Assembly: GCA_964615145.1 (NCBI GenBank)
Contig: CAZTOP010000010.1
Coordinates: 12,092 to 76,091 of the forward strand
DNA from: CAIVPM01 sp964615145
Lineage (GTDB): Bacteria > Bacteroidota > Bacteroidia > Chitinophagales > Chitinophagaceae
Direction: 5' to 3'
Length of the DNA stretch: 64,000 nucleotides
The first letter of the stretch is position 1; every line of letters starts with the position of its first letter. Of the stretch, positions 55,094-63,287 are shown in pieces. A program made the translations under genes and the position numbers. The notes beneath the pieces are model-generated. The model did no database searches and was not told where the DNA came from. It saw only the letters and a list, made by a program, of their open reading frames with translations.

Positions 55094-58000
55094 ATGTCTA
55101 CAACTACATTAAACACCAGGTACAATTTTGGTAAAACAAAACATCTGGCAGATGCTCCTGACTTGTTAGATATCCAATTGGAATCTTTCAGAGAGTTTTT
55201 TCAATTAGAAACTACGCCAGATAAGCGTAATAATGAAGGTCTATTTAAAGTGTTCAAGGAAAATTTTCCTATTACAGACACTCGTAACATCTTCGTTTTA
55301 GAGTTTCTCGACTACTTTATTGATCCACCGCGTTACTCAATTGTTGAGTGTATGGAGCGTGGATTAACGTATGCAGTGCCCTTAAAAGCCAAGCTACGCT
55401 TAAGCTGTAACGATGAGGAACACGTCGATTTCCAAACCATTGTACAAGATGTGTTTCTAGGTAATATACCTTATATGACACCTCGTGGTACGTTTGTGGT
55501 TAATGGTGCTGAGCGTGTTATTGTTTCTCAGTTACATCGTTCTCCGGGTGTATTTTTTGGTCAATCTACACACCCTAATGGTACAAAAATATACTCTGCC
55601 CGAGTTATTCCTTTCAAAGGAGCCTGGATGGAGTTTGCTACAGATATTAACAATGTAATGTATGCATACATTGATCGTAAAAAGAAATTCCCTGTAACAA
55701 CTCTATTGCGTTCAATTGGTTTTGAAACAGATAAAGACATTCTGGAATTATTTGGAATGGCAGACGAAATTGCTGTAAGTAAAGAAACATTGCAACCGCA
55801 TGTAGGCAGAAAATTAGCAGCTCGTGTATTAAGAACTTGGGTAGAAGATTTCGTTGATGAAGATACAGGCGAAGTTGTAAGTATTGAGCGTAACGAAATT
55901 GTAATGGAGCGTGATACTATTTTAGACGAAGATGGTATTGACACTATAGTAGAAATGGGTATTGAAACCATTTTTATACAAAAAGAAGAATTAGGTGGCG
56001 ATTATGCTATCATTTACAATACACTAAATAAAGATACTTCCAACAGTGAATTAGAAGCTGTTCAGCACATTTATCGCCAATTGCGTGGTGCCGATGCTCC
56101 AGATAATGAAACTGCTCGTGGTATTATTGATAAATTATTCTTTAGCGATAAGCGTTACGATTTAGGTGAAGTTGGTCGTTACAAGATTAACAGAAAACTA
56201 GAACACGTAATCCCTATTGAAAAAAAGGTATTAACCAAACAAGATATCATTGAAATTGTCAAGTATTTGGTACGTTTAACCAATGCTAAAGCAGAGATTG
56301 ATGATATCGATCACCTATCAAATCGTCGTGTACGTACAGTTGGAGAACAATTGTATGCACAGTTTGGTGTTGGTTTAGCTCGTATGGCTCGTACTATACG
56401 TGAAAGAATGAACGTTCGTGACAATGAGGTATTTACTCCTGTAGATTTAATTAACGCAAGAACGTTATCTTCTGTTATCAATTCATTCTTTGGTACTTCT
56501 CAATTGTCTCAATTCTTAGATCAAACCAATCCTCTTTCTGAAATTACGCACAAACGTCGTATTTCAGCCCTTGGACCCGGTGGTTTAAGTAGAGAAAGAG
56601 CAGGTTTCGAGGTTCGTGACGTACACTATTCTCACTACGGTCGTTTGTGTACTATTGAAACTCCAGAAGGACCTAACATCGGTCTAATTTCTACGCTTTG
56701 CGTTCATGCTGCTATTAATGATATGGGCTTTATTGAAACTCCTTATCGTAAAGTAACAGATGGAAAGGTAAATATGAAAGAAATTCAGTACTTGAGTGCT
56801 GAAGAAGAAGAAGAAAAGAAAATTGCACAAAGCAATACTCCTTTAGATGATAAAGGAAATTTTATTAATGATAAAATTGTAAGTAGAGATACCGGCGATT
56901 TCCCAATTTTAGATAAGGCAGATGTTCAATTTATGGACGTTGCTCCTAACCAAATTGTGGGTTTATCTGCCTCATTGATTCCTTTCTTAGAGCATGATGA
57001 TGCTAACCGTGCTTTGATGGGATCGAACATGCAACGTCAGGCAGTACCATTAATCAGAATGGATGCACCTATTGTAGGAACAGGATTAGAGGCAAAGGCA
57101 GCTTTAGATGCACGTATTCAAATTCACGCAGATGGTACAGGTGTTGTAGAATTTGTTGATTCCAGAGAAATCCACATCAGATATGATAGAAATGATGAGG
57201 ATAGATTGATTTCTTTCCACGATGATTTAGTTGTTTACAAATTAGCTAAGTTCATAAAAACCAACCAATCAACTTGTATTAACTTACGCCCAGCTGTAAA
57301 AAAAGGACAAAAAGTTAAAAAGGGAGACTTCTTGACTGAAGGCTATGCAACGCAAAATGGTGAATTAGCTTTGGGTAGAAACTTGGTGGTTGCCTTTATG
57401 CCTTGGAAAGGTTACAACTTCGAGGATGCGATTGTGATTAACGAAAAAGTGGTTCGCGAAGATTTATTTACTTCTCTTCACATTGATGAATATGAATTAG
57501 AAGTTAGAGATACTAAATTGGGTGAGGAAGAGTTAACGTCAGACATTCCTAACGTAAGCGAAGAAGCTACTAAAGACTTAGACGAAAACGGAATTATAAG
57601 AATTGGTGCTACTATTAAAGAAGGAGATATTTTAATTGGAAAAATTACACCAAAAGGCGAAAGTGATCCAACTCCAGAAGAAAAATTATTGCGTGCTATC
57701 TTTGGTGACAAAGCTGGTGATGCAAAAGATGCTTCTTTAAAAGCTCCAAACGGAACCGAAGGAACTGTTATTGATAAAAAACTATTCCAAAGAGCTAAAA
57801 AAGATAAAAACTCTAAAGTTCGTGAGAAAGCTGCTTTAGAAAAAGTAGAAAAAGCTCATAACATTGTTGTTGAAAATTTAAAAGAACAACTAGTAGGTAA
57901 ACTTACTATCTTGTTAAGAGATAAAACTTCAAATGGTGTAACAAACAGCTATGGCGAAACTTTAATAGGTAAAGGAGTTAAGTTTAATTCTAAAAACCTT

Positions 58001-58897
58001 CAAACTTTAGATGTTCAAGGCATCAATCCTTTAGGTTGGACTGGAGAAGAAAAGGTTGACCAAGCAATTAACACTTTATTACATAATTACACAATTAAGT
58101 ACAACGAAGAGTTAGGAAGATTTAAAAGAGACAAATTTAATATTTCAATTGGTGATGAATTACCAGCTGGTGTATTAAAGTTGGCCAAGGTTTATCTTGC
58201 TGTTAAGCGTAAACTTAAAGTAGGTGATAAAATGGCTGGTCGTCACGGTAATAAAGGAATTGTTGCTAAAATTGTACGTGCCGAGGATATGCCATTTATG
58301 GAAGATGGAACACCTGTTGATATAGTTTTAAATCCATTGGGTGTACCTTCAAGGATGAACTTAGGTCAAATTTATGAAACTATTTTAGGTTGGACAGGTT
58401 TGAAATTAGGCAGAAAATATGCTACCCCAATTTTTGATGGTGCAAGCACAACCGAAATTGAAAACTTGTGTAAAGAGGCAGGCATTCCTTTAAACGGTCA
58501 TACATATCTTTATGATGGTGAAACTGGTGAAAGATTCCACCAAAAAGCAACAGTAGGAGTAATTTATGTAATTAAACTACATCACATGGTTGATGATAAA
58601 ATGCACGCACGTAGCATTGGACCATACAGTTTAATTACACAACAACCTTTAGGTGGTAAAGCACAATTTGGAGGTCAAAGATTTGGTGAAATGGAGGTGT
58701 GGGCACTCGAGGCTTATGGTGCAGCCAACATTTTACAAGAATTATTAACACTCAAGTCTGATGATATTATTGGACGTGCTAAAACTTATGAAGCAATTGT
58801 TAAAGGCGATAATATTCCTAAGGCTGGAGTTCCGGAATCATTCAATGTATTGGTTCACGAATTAAGAGGGTTAGGCTTAGACTTAACTTTTGAATAA
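55094..58897 (+). CDS. rpoB: RNA polymerase beta subunit
   Basis: The 1267-residue protein is full length for Bacteroidota. Conserved blocks are RSPGVFFG, SSVINSFFGTSQLSQFLDQ, RRISALGPGGLSRERAG (rifampicin region, His-Lys-Arg-Arg and Ser wild type), TPEGPNIGLI, GDKMAGRHGNKGI and the end YEAIVKGDNIPKAGVPESF. It is the catalytic-core beta subunit. Unusually it is alone: a terminator precedes and another follows, and neither rplL nor rpoC is adjacent. Confidence 0.97.
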   Translation: MSTTTLNTRYNFGKTKHLADAPDLLDIQLESFREFFQLETTPDKRNNEGLFKVFKENFPITDTRNIFVLEFLDYFIDPPRYSIVECMERGLTYAVPLKAKLRLSCNDEEHVDFQTIVQDVFLGNIPYMTPRGTFVVNGAERVIVSQLHRSPGVFFGQSTHPNGTKIYSARVIPFKGAWMEFATDINNVMYAYIDRKKKFPVTTLLRSIGFETDKDILELFGMADEIAVSKETLQPHVGRKLAARVLRTWVEDFVDEDTGEVVSIERNEIVMERDTILDEDGIDTIVEMGIETIFIQKEELGGDYAIIYNTLNKDTSNSELEAVQHIYRQLRGADAPDNETARGIIDKLFFSDKRYDLGEVGRYKINRKLEHVIPIEKKVLTKQDIIEIVKYLVRLTNAKAEIDDIDHLSNRRVRTVGEQLYAQFGVGLARMARTIRERMNVRDNEVFTPVDLINARTLSSVINSFFGTSQLSQFLDQTNPLSEITHKRRISALGPGGLSRERAGFEVRDVHYSHYGRLCTIETPEGPNIGLISTLCVHAAINDMGFIETPYRKVTDGKVNMKEIQYLSAEEEEEKKIAQSNTPLDDKGNFINDKIVSRDTGDFPILDKADVQFMDVAPNQIVGLSASLIPFLEHDDANRALMGSNMQRQAVPLIRMDAPIVGTGLEAKAALDARIQIHADGTGVVEFVDSREIHIRYDRNDEDRLISFHDDLVVYKLAKFIKTNQSTCINLRPAVKKGQKVKKGDFLTEGYATQNGELALGRNLVVAFMPWKGYNFEDAIVINEKVVREDLFTSLHIDEYELEVRDTKLGEEELTSDIPNVSEEATKDLDENGIIRIGATIKEGDILIGKITPKGESDPTPEEKLLRAIFGDKAGDAKDASLKAPNGTEGTVIDKKLFQRAKKDKNSKVREKAALEKVEKAHNIVVENLKEQLVGKLTILLRDKTSNGVTNSYGETLIGKGVKFNSKNLQTLDVQGINPLGWTGEEKVDQAINTLLHNYTIKYNEELGRFKRDKFNISIGDELPAGVLKLAKVYLAVKRKLKVGDKMAGRHGNKGIVAKIVRAEDMPFMEDGTPVDIVLNPLGVPSRMNLGQIYETILGWTGLKLGRKYATPIFDGASTTEIENLCKEAGIPLNGHTYLYDGETGERFHQKATVGVIYVIKLHHMVDDKMHARSIGPYSLITQQPLGGKAQFGGQRFGEMEVWALEAYGAANILQELLTLKSDDIIGRAKTYEAIVKGDNIPKAGVPESFNVLVHELRGLGLDLTFE

Positions 58898-58919
58898 AAA
58901 CAATTCAATATTTTCAATA

Positions 58920-58960
58920 ATAAAAATGCTGTTTCTACCAAGGAACAGCATTTTTATTTT
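58920..58960 (+). terminator. Terminator after rpoB
   Basis: AAAAATGCTGTTTC pairs with GGAACAGCATTTTT (one G-U) around a six-base loop, followed by ATTTT. It lies 25 bp after the rpoB stop. Confidence 0.85.
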
Positions 58961-58969
58961 ACCAAATTA

Positions 58970-58977
58970 TAAATTTG
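58970..58977 (+). promoter_or_regulatory. Promoter box TAAATTTG of the alkB-like gene
   Basis: A perfect TAnnTTTG lies 13 bp before the TTG start at 58991; the predicted leader is about 9 nt. Confidence 0.55.
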
Positions 58978-58990
58978 CACTAACAAAAAT

Positions 58991-59602
58991 TTGCAATTGG
59001 ATTTATTTACTAATCATAACCTACAAACTAATATTTTACCATTTGATGGTATGGTATTTTATTATGGAAAACTGTTTCAGGCACAGCAAGCTACAGCATA
59101 TTATCAGTTATTACTAAATAATATTGAATGGAAGAATGACGAAGCCATTATTTTAGGAAAACACATAATTACCAAACGTAAAGTAGCCTGGTATGGCAAT
59201 ACAAATTTTAGCTATACTTACTCAAAAATTACTAAACACGCATTAATATGGACAAAAGAATTATTAGAACTAAAAGAAATAGTTGAAATAAAAACTAATG
59301 CTACCTACAATTCTTGCTTACTTAACTTGTATCATAATGGCAGTGAAGGGATGGCTTGGCATAGCGATGCAGAAAAAACATTGGAAGAAAATGGTGCTAT
59401 TGCTTCTTTGAGTTTTGGAGCTGAAAGAAAATTTGCATTTAAACATAAACAAAGTGGGCAAACAGTTTCACTAACATTAGAACACGGCAGCTTGCTTGTA
59501 ATGAAAAATACTACTCAAAAAAACTGGTTGCACAGGCTGCCTCCTACTACAAAGATTAATACACCCAGAATTAATCTTACTTTTAGAACTATAATTCTTT
59601 AG
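58991..59602 (+). CDS. AlkB-family 2-oxoglutarate/Fe(II) dioxygenase
   Basis: The 203-residue protein has the Fe ligands in MAWHSDAEKTLEE (HxD) and NWLHRLPPTTK (second His), and the 2-oxoglutarate Arg in PRINLTFRTI. It also has ASLSFGAERKFAFKHK. This fits the AlkB/ALKBH2-type DNA demethylase that repairs alkylated bases. The start is TTG 58991 (MQLDLFT), right behind a perfect promoter box. It is a single gene after rpoB. Confidence 0.9.
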   Translation: MQLDLFTNHNLQTNILPFDGMVFYYGKLFQAQQATAYYQLLLNNIEWKNDEAIILGKHIITKRKVAWYGNTNFSYTYSKITKHALIWTKELLELKEIVEIKTNATYNSCLLNLYHNGSEGMAWHSDAEKTLEENGAIASLSFGAERKFAFKHKQSGQTVSLTLEHGSLLVMKNTTQKNWLHRLPPTTKINTPRINLTFRTIIL

Positions 59603-59660
59603 TCAGATGCTTTTTTTTAAAAAACTTCATTTATAAACTAAGCTACGTTATTTTTACAGT

Positions 59661-60326
59661 ATGTCTGCTCAACAACTCGATTTATTTGGCAACCCAATTG
59701 CACCGCAACCAGCCATAAAAAAAAAGGTGGAGTCGTTGGAGTTAGTTCAACCAATAGTTGTTGAAATACAACAACCGATTGAAGAATTACAACAACAAAT
59801 TGTAATACCAGAAACACTAACACCCAAAAAAATTATTGAATCTATTACCCAACTTGATGAAAAGCCAAAAGTTAAAAGCAATCGGGGTAGAAAACCTAAG
59901 CCCAAAATTCCTCAAGAACTGCAACCAGCTAAAGCAAAAAGAGGCAGAAAATCATACGCTGAAGCTTTTGATCATGTAGATTTGGTAAATGTTCCAAGCA
60001 ATGAAGAACTGCAACAAAAATTGTATTATTCCATTAGCGAAGTATCGGGATGGTTCAATATAACAACATCGCAATTAAGATTTTGGGAACGACAATTTAG
60101 CGTTTTAAAACCTAGAAAAAATAGAAAGGGAGATAGATTGTTTAGACAAGAAGATATTCAAAATATCAAAATCATACATTACTTATTGCGACATCGAAAA
60201 TTTAGCATTGAAGGTGCAAAGGATTATTTTAAATCTAATAAACATAAAACAGAGTTTGGATTGCAACTTCAAGAATCATTAACAAGTTTAAAGTCTTTTT
60301 TGTTAGAAATAAAAGCCAATTTATAA
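59661..60326 (+). CDS. MerR-family regulator with AT-hook-like basic N terminus
   Basis: The 221-residue protein has an N-terminal half of low complexity with two AT-hook-like cores (NRGRKPKPK about 74-82 and KRGRKSYAEAF about 93-103). A MerR winged helix follows (about 117-190: YSISEVSGWFNITTSQLRFW and RQFSVLKPRKNRKGDRLF). No ligand-binding Cys is evident. The Gln-rich N terminus (EIQQPIEELQQQIV) is probably disordered. It ends at 60326 and the next gene starts at 60327. Confidence 0.85.
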   Translation: MSAQQLDLFGNPIAPQPAIKKKVESLELVQPIVVEIQQPIEELQQQIVIPETLTPKKIIESITQLDEKPKVKSNRGRKPKPKIPQELQPAKAKRGRKSYAEAFDHVDLVNVPSNEELQQKLYYSISEVSGWFNITTSQLRFWERQFSVLKPRKNRKGDRLFRQEDIQNIKIIHYLLRHRKFSIEGAKDYFKSNKHKTEFGLQLQESLTSLKSFLLEIKANL

Positions 60327-60839
60327 ATGAAAAAAATAGTATTTGTGTTAATGGTATTTAGTAGTTGTACTCCTAAATACAATACCTTTTTTACCACGCA
60401 CGAAGGAAAAGAAGAAAAAGTATTGCAAGGTGTTATTAAAAGAAACACTATTGAATCAGATACAACATTTAAGTGGTTTAGCAGTAACTACAACTACGCA
60501 CAGCCAACAGCAAAAGCTATCGAAATCATTAAGCAACAAAAAAGTAAATTTAAGATTATTGTTTTTGGAGGAACTTGGTGCGAGGATACACAAAATTTGC
60601 TCCCTCTATTTTATAAATTGATGGATAAAAGTGAATATCCTAAAAGAAAACTTACACTTGTTGGGGTAGATAGAGATAAAAAGAGCGGTAATGATTTGTC
60701 GTCAACCTACAAAATTACAAATGTGCCATCTTTTATAGTTTTAAGAAATGATGGTAAAGAAGTTGGAAGAGTAGTAGAATATGGTAAGGGTATTGGAATT
60801 GATAATGAATTAGCAGAAATTGTTTCAACAATCAAATAG
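60327..60839 (+). CDS. Thioredoxin-fold lipoprotein with a single-Cys WCEDT site
   Basis: The 170-residue protein has a lipoprotein-like signal (VLMVFSSC, Cys 14) and a thioredoxin-like domain with VFGGTWCEDTQNLLPLFYKL and ITNVPSFIVLRNDGKEVGR, including the cis-Pro. The active site is Cys-Glu-Asp-Thr where CxxC is usual, so it cannot form the standard intramolecular disulfide; some Bacteroidota homologues share this. It starts directly after the MerR stop. Confidence 0.8.
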   Translation: MKKIVFVLMVFSSCTPKYNTFFTTHEGKEEKVLQGVIKRNTIESDTTFKWFSSNYNYAQPTAKAIEIIKQQKSKFKIIVFGGTWCEDTQNLLPLFYKLMDKSEYPKRKLTLVGVDRDKKSGNDLSSTYKITNVPSFIVLRNDGKEVGRVVEYGKGIGIDNELAEIVSTIK

Positions 60840-61030
60840 TATTTTTTACTGAATATGAATTTCATTGATAAATAATATTGTGATTAAAACTTAAGTAAAC
60901 ATTTAGATATTTCTAATAACATGATAATAACAATGCAATTTGTAAATAGTTATAATAATGCAAACTAAAAATAAATATTTAAGCTTGTTACATTTAATTT
61001 GCAATCTCACTTAATTATATTCTTAACTGC

Positions 61031-61303
61031 ATGTTTACTAAATTAAAAAATAAATGGAAGGTTGATTGGCTTCAATTTGTGCTTATAATTTGCACCTTTG
61101 CATTAGGTGGAAGCATTTGTAGTTATGTTGCGAAAAGAATAGTGCAATTTTTTATTTCAGAGAAAAATGCAGTTTATTATTTGTTATACTTTATCACAAT
61201 AACAATATTATGGCCACTTGCTGTATTGCTAGTAAGTATTCCCTTGGGTCAGTTTTCATTTTTTAATAGTTATATAAAAAAAATAGTTCGTCGAATTTTT
61301 TAG
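61031..61303 (+). CDS. Small two-helix membrane protein (DUF6787-like)
   Basis: The 90-residue protein has LKNKWKVDWLQFVLIICTF, ALGGSICSYVAKRIVQFF and a second helix WPLAVLLVSIPLGQFSFF, with a basic end YIKKIVRRIF. I recall this pattern in small Bacteroidota membrane proteins (DUF6787), but the match is from memory. Function unknown. It lies about 190 bp after the thioredoxin-like gene. Confidence 0.6.
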   Translation: MFTKLKNKWKVDWLQFVLIICTFALGGSICSYVAKRIVQFFISEKNAVYYLLYFITITILWPLAVLLVSIPLGQFSFFNSYIKKIVRRIF

Positions 61304-61324
61304 GATGTAAAATAAACACAACCC

Positions 61325-61332
61325 TACATTTG
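61325..61332 (+). promoter_or_regulatory. Promoter box TACATTTG of the PfkB kinase gene
   Basis: A perfect TAnnTTTG ends five bases before the ATG at 61338, so transcription would start at or next to the ATG, making the mRNA leaderless. Confidence 0.5.
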
Positions 61333-61337
61333 CATCT

Positions 61338-62270
61338 ATGCAAAAACAAATTATTTGTATTGGTGCTGCTTTGGTAGATGAATTATATTCAGCAACAGCC
61401 CCAATGCTTCTAGCAACTACAAACGATGCTACTGTTCATAGAAGTGCAGGAGGTGTTAGCAGAAATATAGCTCATCAATTAGCATTGTTAGGTTTACCAG
61501 TACAATTAATTAGTGTTTTTGGAAATGATGGAGAGGGCGATTGGTTAAAAACTATTTGTTCTTACACAAATATAAAATTAGATGCAGCTATTACCACACA
61601 TAGTTTAACAGGCAAATACACTGGCATTTTAAATTTTGACGGCTCTTTATTTACTGCATTAATAACAAATGCCGAATTGGAATTAATAACGCCAAAACAC
61701 TTGCAAAAACACGAAGAATTATTGAAAAATGCTTCTTACATTGTAGTTGATGCTAATATTAGTGTAAAAACAATAAGTTGGTTGGCAGATTTTTGTAAGG
61801 AAAATAATATTTCATTTTTTATCGAACCAGTTTCTGTACCTCCGGCTGCAAAATTGTATAAAACTAGTTTAAAGGGTGTAACAATGCTCACACCTAATGA
61901 GGATGAATTGCCTGCTTTATGTACCAATAAACAATTAACAACAGTACAACAACAAGCCGAAGAATTATTGCAAAGAGGTGCCGAAAAAATTTGGCTGCAT
62001 AATGGAGCTGCTGGAAGTATCTTATTTACTAAAGAAAAAACAATTCATTTAGCAGCACCAACAGTTGCAGAGGTAAAAGATTGTACTGGTGCTGGCGATG
62101 GCTCTTTATCGGGGTTTATTTTGGGGAAATATTTAGGAAAATCTGATGAAGAAAGTTTAAAAATTGCTCACACACTTTCTGCAGAAATTTTACAGGTAAA
62201 TGGTGCCATTGCTACACATCTTAAACAAAATGATTTATTGCGGTTGGTAAAAAAATATTACCCTAGTTAA
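61338..62270 (+). CDS. PfkB-family carbohydrate kinase, pseudouridine-kinase-like
   Basis: The 310-residue kinase has SAGGVSRNIAHQLALLG near residue 36, a motif of pseudouridine kinase (PsuK) and relatives, then the PfkB signature DCTGAGDGSLSGFILGKYL (catalytic Asp about 254) and LTPNEDELPAL. PsuK phosphorylates pseudouridine; its usual partner psuG is not in the window, so the substrate is unproven. It converges with the aldose epimerase gene, overlapping it by 8 bp. Confidence 0.8.
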   Translation: MQKQIICIGAALVDELYSATAPMLLATTNDATVHRSAGGVSRNIAHQLALLGLPVQLISVFGNDGEGDWLKTICSYTNIKLDAAITTHSLTGKYTGILNFDGSLFTALITNAELELITPKHLQKHEELLKNASYIVVDANISVKTISWLADFCKENNISFFIEPVSVPPAAKLYKTSLKGVTMLTPNEDELPALCTNKQLTTVQQQAEELLQRGAEKIWLHNGAAGSILFTKEKTIHLAAPTVAEVKDCTGAGDGSLSGFILGKYLGKSDEESLKIAHTLSAEILQVNGAIATHLKQNDLLRLVKKYYPS

Positions 62271-63210
62271 GTTTTTGAATTTGATAACTGGTTTTAAAAC
62301 TATATTCTTGATTGGGTTGCAATATTTGCAGCCCAATTTTATTATTAAAAGCATCGGGTGCAGCACTTAAATTTTCAATAGCAATATTCTCTCTATGGTC
62401 AGGTGTAAATATTTGTAAATATTGGTAAGATGCAGCAGGCATAATACTTAGAGCCAATTGTTTTCCTTTCAAAATACATTTAGGCTGTTCTATATTTTTA
62501 TCTAAAACAAAACAATTATCTAAAGAAATATTTTTAAGTGAGGTAGCTTTTTTGAATCTTTTCTCTTCAACTGATTTTCCGGTTGGAATACAGTTGGCAT
62601 CAAACTCAAGCAAATCACTTGCATCAAATTCTAATGTACAATCATCAATAGGGATATCTAATTTAAAATAAGGGTGCCAACCTTCACAGTATGGAATAGT
62701 TGTATTGGTTTTATTGATTATATAAGAAGTAACACTCAACAAATTATTTGCTTCGAGCTTCCAAACTAGTCTAGTACTAAAAGCAAATGGATATCCTTTG
62801 TCTTCTCCATTATAATCATATCTTAATTCTACCAAAGCATTGTCTTTATTGGCTTCTGTTGTAACAATATCATAAACTGCATCATAAATAATTCCATGTA
62901 TAGCATTTTCGCCCATATAAAATTTTTCCATTCTATATTGATGATTTAGCCATTCATAAACTCCACTTTTCAATCTGCAAGGAAACGGACTAAGTCTGCA
63001 ACTCTTGAACCAAGTGTTTCGTTTTGCAATAGCCTCATCAGTATCTGTATAAGCATCGACTATATTAAATAATTTTCTATTTTGTTCAATTGAAAAAGAG
63101 TTTAATAAACCACCAAAACAAAATATTTCAGCTACAGTATTTGATGCATCATCAGATAGAATAATTGATGGGTAAGTTTTTGATTGATTGATGTTGACAG
63201 AAAATGACAT
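62263..63210 (-). CDS. Aldose 1-epimerase-like protein
   Basis: The 315-residue protein has the galactose-mutarotase fold with MGENAIHGIIYDAVYD, YCEGWHPYFKLDI (both catalytic-type His residues) and a late Glu in REGIAIENLSA-like ENIAIENLSA. It interconverts sugar anomers; the exact sugar is unknown. It is a single-gene unit, divergent from kdsB and overlapping the kinase end by 8 bp. Confidence 0.82.
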   Translation of the reverse strand: MSFSVNINQSKTYPSIILSDDASNTVAEIFCFGGLLNSFSIEQNRKLFNIVDAYTDTDEAIAKRNTWFKSCRLSPFPCRLKSGVYEWLNHQYRMEKFYMGENAIHGIIYDAVYDIVTTEANKDNALVELRYDYNGEDKGYPFAFSTRLVWKLEANNLLSVTSYIINKTNTTIPYCEGWHPYFKLDIPIDDCTLEFDASDLLEFDANCIPTGKSVEEKRFKKATSLKNISLDNCFVLDKNIEQPKCILKGKQLALSIMPAASYQYLQIFTPDHRENIAIENLSAAPDAFNNKIGLQILQPNQEYSFKTSYQIQKLN

Positions 63211-63265
63211 AGAAGATTTATTGATACAATATTAAGTTTATTCATCAATACATAAAACAAGCAAC

Positions 63266-63273
63266 TAAATTTG
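63266..63273 (+). promoter_or_regulatory. kdsB promoter box TAAATTTG
   Basis: A perfect TAnnTTTG lies 14 bp before the ATG at 63288, giving a predicted leader of about 10 nt. No clear TTG at -33. Confidence 0.55.
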
Positions 63274-63287
63274 TTTTTTAATCAATA

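Noticed and set aside
55561..55971. 136-codon open frame opposite rpoB
   Set aside because: It is a Ser-rich product of the antisense of conserved rpoB codons; no start signal.
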